DNA from: CBIFWW01 sp966186435
Lineage (GTDB): Bacteria; Pseudomonadota; Gammaproteobacteria; Enterobacterales; Enterobacteriaceae
Assembly (NCBI GenBank): GCA_966186435.1
Contig: CBIFWW010000002.1
Span: 8,444-72,443 of the forward strand
DNA: 64,000 bases
Reading direction: 5' to 3'
Shown: positions 61,868-64,000 of the stretch, piece by piece
Layout: each line of letters begins with the position of its first letter
How positions within the stretch are numbered: position 1 is the first letter of the stretch
Made by a program: the position numbers and the translations under genes
The notes under the pieces: model-generated
Told to the model about the DNA's origin: nothing
The model's input: the letters and a program-made list of their open reading frames with translations, nothing else
The model's database searches: none

Positions 61868-62597
61868 ACAGATAGAAATCCTGAGTCAGGCTGCAAAAAT
61901 CCGCGGAGTAATTATTATCTTCTCCGCGGATCACCAGCCGCTCATAGAATAACTCCCCGGCCTTAGGCGATAGTGCCAAAAGCACCCGATGGGCTGGCCG
62001 ATTCTTGGTTTCCGTCACATCCGTGCGCATCCGCAAATGCCAACCCATCTGTTGAGCCAAGACAATCAATTGCTCACCCTGCTCCTGGGGGAGCACCACG
62101 CACAAAAACCCTTCTTCTGTGATCAGTAATGAAGCACTGGTTAACAACGCCTGATGATCCAGGCTATCCGTGTATCTGGCAGTATCCCGCTCCCTGGAGG
62201 CACAAGCCACCCCTTGTTCAAAATAAGGGGGATTACTGATGATCAGCTGATAGCGCCCGGTTTGTTGCGCTGACCAACTATTGATATCGGCCTGATGAAT
62301 GTGTACCCGCTCAGCCCAGGGCGATGCAGCCACGTTTTCCTGCGCTTGCTGCGCGGCACCCGGTTCAATCTCCACCCCATCAATCCGCACATCAGCCCCG
62401 GTACGTTGGGCCACCATTAGCGCCAGCAGGCCGCTACCGGTGCCGATATCCAGCGCCCGCTGCACCTGTGCAACCGGTGCCCAAGCCCCCAGTAAAACAC
62501 CGTCTGTGCCGACTTTCATCGCGCACTTGTCATGGGCCACGAAAAATTGTTTGAAGGTAAAACCATTGCGCGGTAATACTTTTTTTTGCAGGGACAT
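61860..62597 (-). CDS. trmN: tRNA1(Val) (adenine-37-N6)-methyltransferase
   Basis: TrmN6 (YfiC) methylates A37 of tRNA-Val. The 245-residue protein from ATG 62597 has the SAM-binding [14 protein letters not shown] (about residues 45-60), acidic [11 protein letters not shown], and the N6-adenine catalytic motif [14 protein letters not shown] three codons upstream is less likely because it would sit on the AAGG binding site. A run of eight adenines near codon 4 could allow slippage. It is divergent from srmB. Confidence 0.95.
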   Translation of the reverse strand: MSLQKKVLPRNGFTFKQFFVAHDKCAMKVGTDGVLLGAWAPVAQVQRALDIGTGSGLLALMVAQRTGADVRIDGVEIEPGAAQQAQENVAASPWAERVHIHQADINSWSAQQTGRYQLIISNPPYFEQGVACASRERDTARYTDSLDHQALLTSASLLITEEGFLCVVLPQEQGEQLIVLAQQMGWHLRMRTDVTETKNRPAHRVLLALSPKAGELFYERLVIRGEDNNYSADFCSLTQDFYLFM

Positions 62598-62728
62598 TGA
62601 GGGCAACCTTTATAATGTACCGGGCTAGCATAGGTGAAAGTAGTGGCGTGGAAAAGGCCATCCCACGACAAAGAGATGAAGATCACCGCCATTCCGTCTA
62701 TAATCGGCGCCCCACACAGAGGTAGATC

Positions 62729-64000
62729 ATGACTGTAACCACTTTTTCCGAACTCGAACTTAATGAAGCACTTCTGGATGCCCTCCAGGATAAAGGCTTC
62801 ACCCGCCCGACAGCTATCCAGGCTGCCGCCATTCCGCCAGCGCTCGAAGGGCGTGATGTATTAGGTTCGGCCCCAACGGGGACCGGTAAATCGGCTGCCT
62901 TTTTGCTGCCGGCGTTACAGCACCTGATTGACTTCCCGCGTAAAAAATCCGGGCCGCCGCGTATTTTAATCGTTACGCCGACCCGTGAGCTGGCGATGCA
63001 GGTTGCTGACCACGCCCGCGAACTGGCCAAGCACACCCATCTGGATATCGCCACGATTACAGGCGGCGTGGCCTATATGAACCACGCTGAAGTCTTTAGC
63101 GAAAACCAGGATATTGTGGTCGCCACTACTGGCCGTCTGCTGCAATATATCAAAGAAGAAAACTTCGACTGCCGGGCGGTTGAAACCTTAATTCTTGATG
63201 AAGCCGACCGCATGCTCGATATGGGCTTTGCCCAGGATATCGAAACTATCGCGGCGGAAACCCGCTGGCGTAAGCAAACCATGCTGTTCTCCGCCACCCT
63301 GGAAGGGGAAGCGATCAAGAGCTTCGCCGAGCGTCTGCTGGAAGATCCGGTAGAAGTGAGTGCAACGCCCTCTACCCGCGAACGTAAAAAGATCCACCAG
63401 TGGTATTACCGTGCCGATAACCTGGAGCACAAAACTGCCCTGCTGGTCCATATGTTGAAGCAGCCAGAAACTACTCGTGCCATCGTGTTTGTGCGTAAGC
63501 GTGAGCGTGTGCATGAGCTGGCAACCGCCCTGCGTGAACAAGGGATCCAGACCTGCTGGCTGGAAGGGGAAATGGTTCAGGCTAAACGTACTGAAGCCAT
63601 CAAGCGCTTGACCGATGGCCGCGTTAACGTGCTGATCGCCACCGATGTTGCCGCCCGTGGTATTGATATCCCGGATGTGAGCCACGTGTTTAACTTTGAT
63701 ATGCCTCGCGGCGCGGATACCTATCTGCACCGTATCGGGCGTACTGGCCGTGCGGGCCGTAAGGGCACCGCTATTTCCCTGGTTGAGGCGCACGACCACC
63801 TGCTGTTGGGTAAAATTGGCCGCTACGTGGAAGAAGCGATTAAAGCTCGCGTAATCGAAGAGCTACGCCCTACCAGCCGTGCGCCAAGCGAAAAGCTCAC
63901 CGGTAAGCCTTCCAAGAAGGTGCTGGCCAAGCGTGCTGAGCTGAAAGAAAAAGAGAAAGAAAAACCGCGTGTTAAGCAGCGTCATCGTGATACCAAAAAC
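62729..64000 (+). CDS. srmB: DEAD-box RNA helicase SrmB (runs off the right edge)
   Basis: SrmB helps assemble the 50S ribosomal subunit at low temperature. The frame from ATG 62729 (MTVTTFSELELNEALLDAL) is open to the edge: 424 codons of about 444. The motifs are complete: Q motif, Walker A SAPTGTGKSA, PTRELAMQV, LDEADRMLDMG, FSATLEGE, TDVAARGIDIPDV and HRIGRTGRAG. A lysine-rich C-terminal tail (KKVLAKRAELKEKEKEK) for RNA binding has begun. Its start is 131 bases from the divergent trmN. Confidence 0.97.
   Translation, partial: MTVTTFSELELNEALLDALQDKGFTRPTAIQAAAIPPALEGRDVLGSAPTGTGKSAAFLLPALQHLIDFPRKKSGPPRILIVTPTRELAMQVADHARELAKHTHLDIATITGGVAYMNHAEVFSENQDIVVATTGRLLQYIKEENFDCRAVETLILDEADRMLDMGFAQDIETIAAETRWRKQTMLFSATLEGEAIKSFAERLLEDPVEVSATPSTRERKKIHQWYYRADNLEHKTALLVHMLKQPETTRAIVFVRKRERVHELATALREQGIQTCWLEGEMVQAKRTEAIKRLTDGRVNVLIATDVAARGIDIPDVSHVFNFDMPRGADTYLHRIGRTGRAGRKGTAISLVEAHDHLLLGKIGRYVEEAIKARVIEELRPTSRAPSEKLTGKPSKKVLAKRAELKEKEKEKPRVKQRHRDTKN

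Overview
The window is enterobacterial chromosome. From rodZ (cut at the left edge) to srmB (cut at the right edge) the gene order matches the Escherichia coli K-12 rodZ-srmB segment almost gene for gene: rodZ, rlmN, ndk, pbpC, yfhM, sseA, sseB, pepB, isc operon, trmJ, suhB, csiE, hcaT, then glyA, hmp, glnB, glrR-glrG-glrK, glmY, purL, mltF, tadA, pgpC, yfhH, yfhL, acpS-pdxJ-recO-era-rnc-lepB-lepA, rseC-rseB-rseA-rpoE, nadB, trmN and srmB. Protein divergence from E. coli, a moderately high GC content and the type of palindromic intergenic repeats suggest a Serratia/Yersinia/Rahnella-like member of the Enterobacterales. The genus cannot be fixed by eye.

Region by region. 1-13.4 kb: cell shape and envelope genes (rodZ, pbpC with the alpha-2-macroglobulin gene yfhM), rRNA/tRNA methylation (rlmN), nucleotide balance (ndk), sulfur transfer (sseA) and pepB. 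13.4-19.3 kb: the complete iron-sulfur assembly operon iscRSUA-hscBA-fdx-iscX, with IscR sites upstream and several hairpins between cistrons. 19.3-25.1 kb: trmJ, suhB, a ZevAB-like metal uptake pair, csiE, and an hcaT gene broken by a one-base frameshift. 25.2-33.1 kb: an accessory block absent from this place in E. coli. It has a YnfC-family protein and a probable sugar-use cluster (aldose 1-epimerase-like protein, sugar porter, 1091-residue DUF5107/TPR protein) with a divergent ROK regulator. 33.1-36.4 kb: glyA, hmp and glnB with PurR and NsrR sites and a palindromic repeat. 36.4-44.5 kb: the GlrR/GlrG/GlrK system, the small RNA GlmY with its sigma-54 promoter and GlrR/IHF sites, and purL under a PurR operator. 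44.5-50.5 kb: mltF, tadA, pgpC, yfhH, a prophage remnant (holin, cut-down endolysin, S24 repressor) and yfhL. 50.5-64 kb: core housekeeping genes, the sigma-E operon with a coupled leader ORF, nadB under NadR, trmN and srmB.

Most of the window is ordinary core genome. The parts most worth a second look are the DUF5107/TPR sugar cluster, the phage lysis remnant, the broken hcaT, the ZevAB replacement at the suhB-csiE junction, and several regulatory regions that can be read base by base (glmY, hmp, rpoE, nadB, yfhH). I saw no CRISPR array, tRNA, rRNA, integrase or insertion sequence. Several starts were moved from the longest open frame to the start best supported by a ribosome binding site and by family length; this is stated in each entry.
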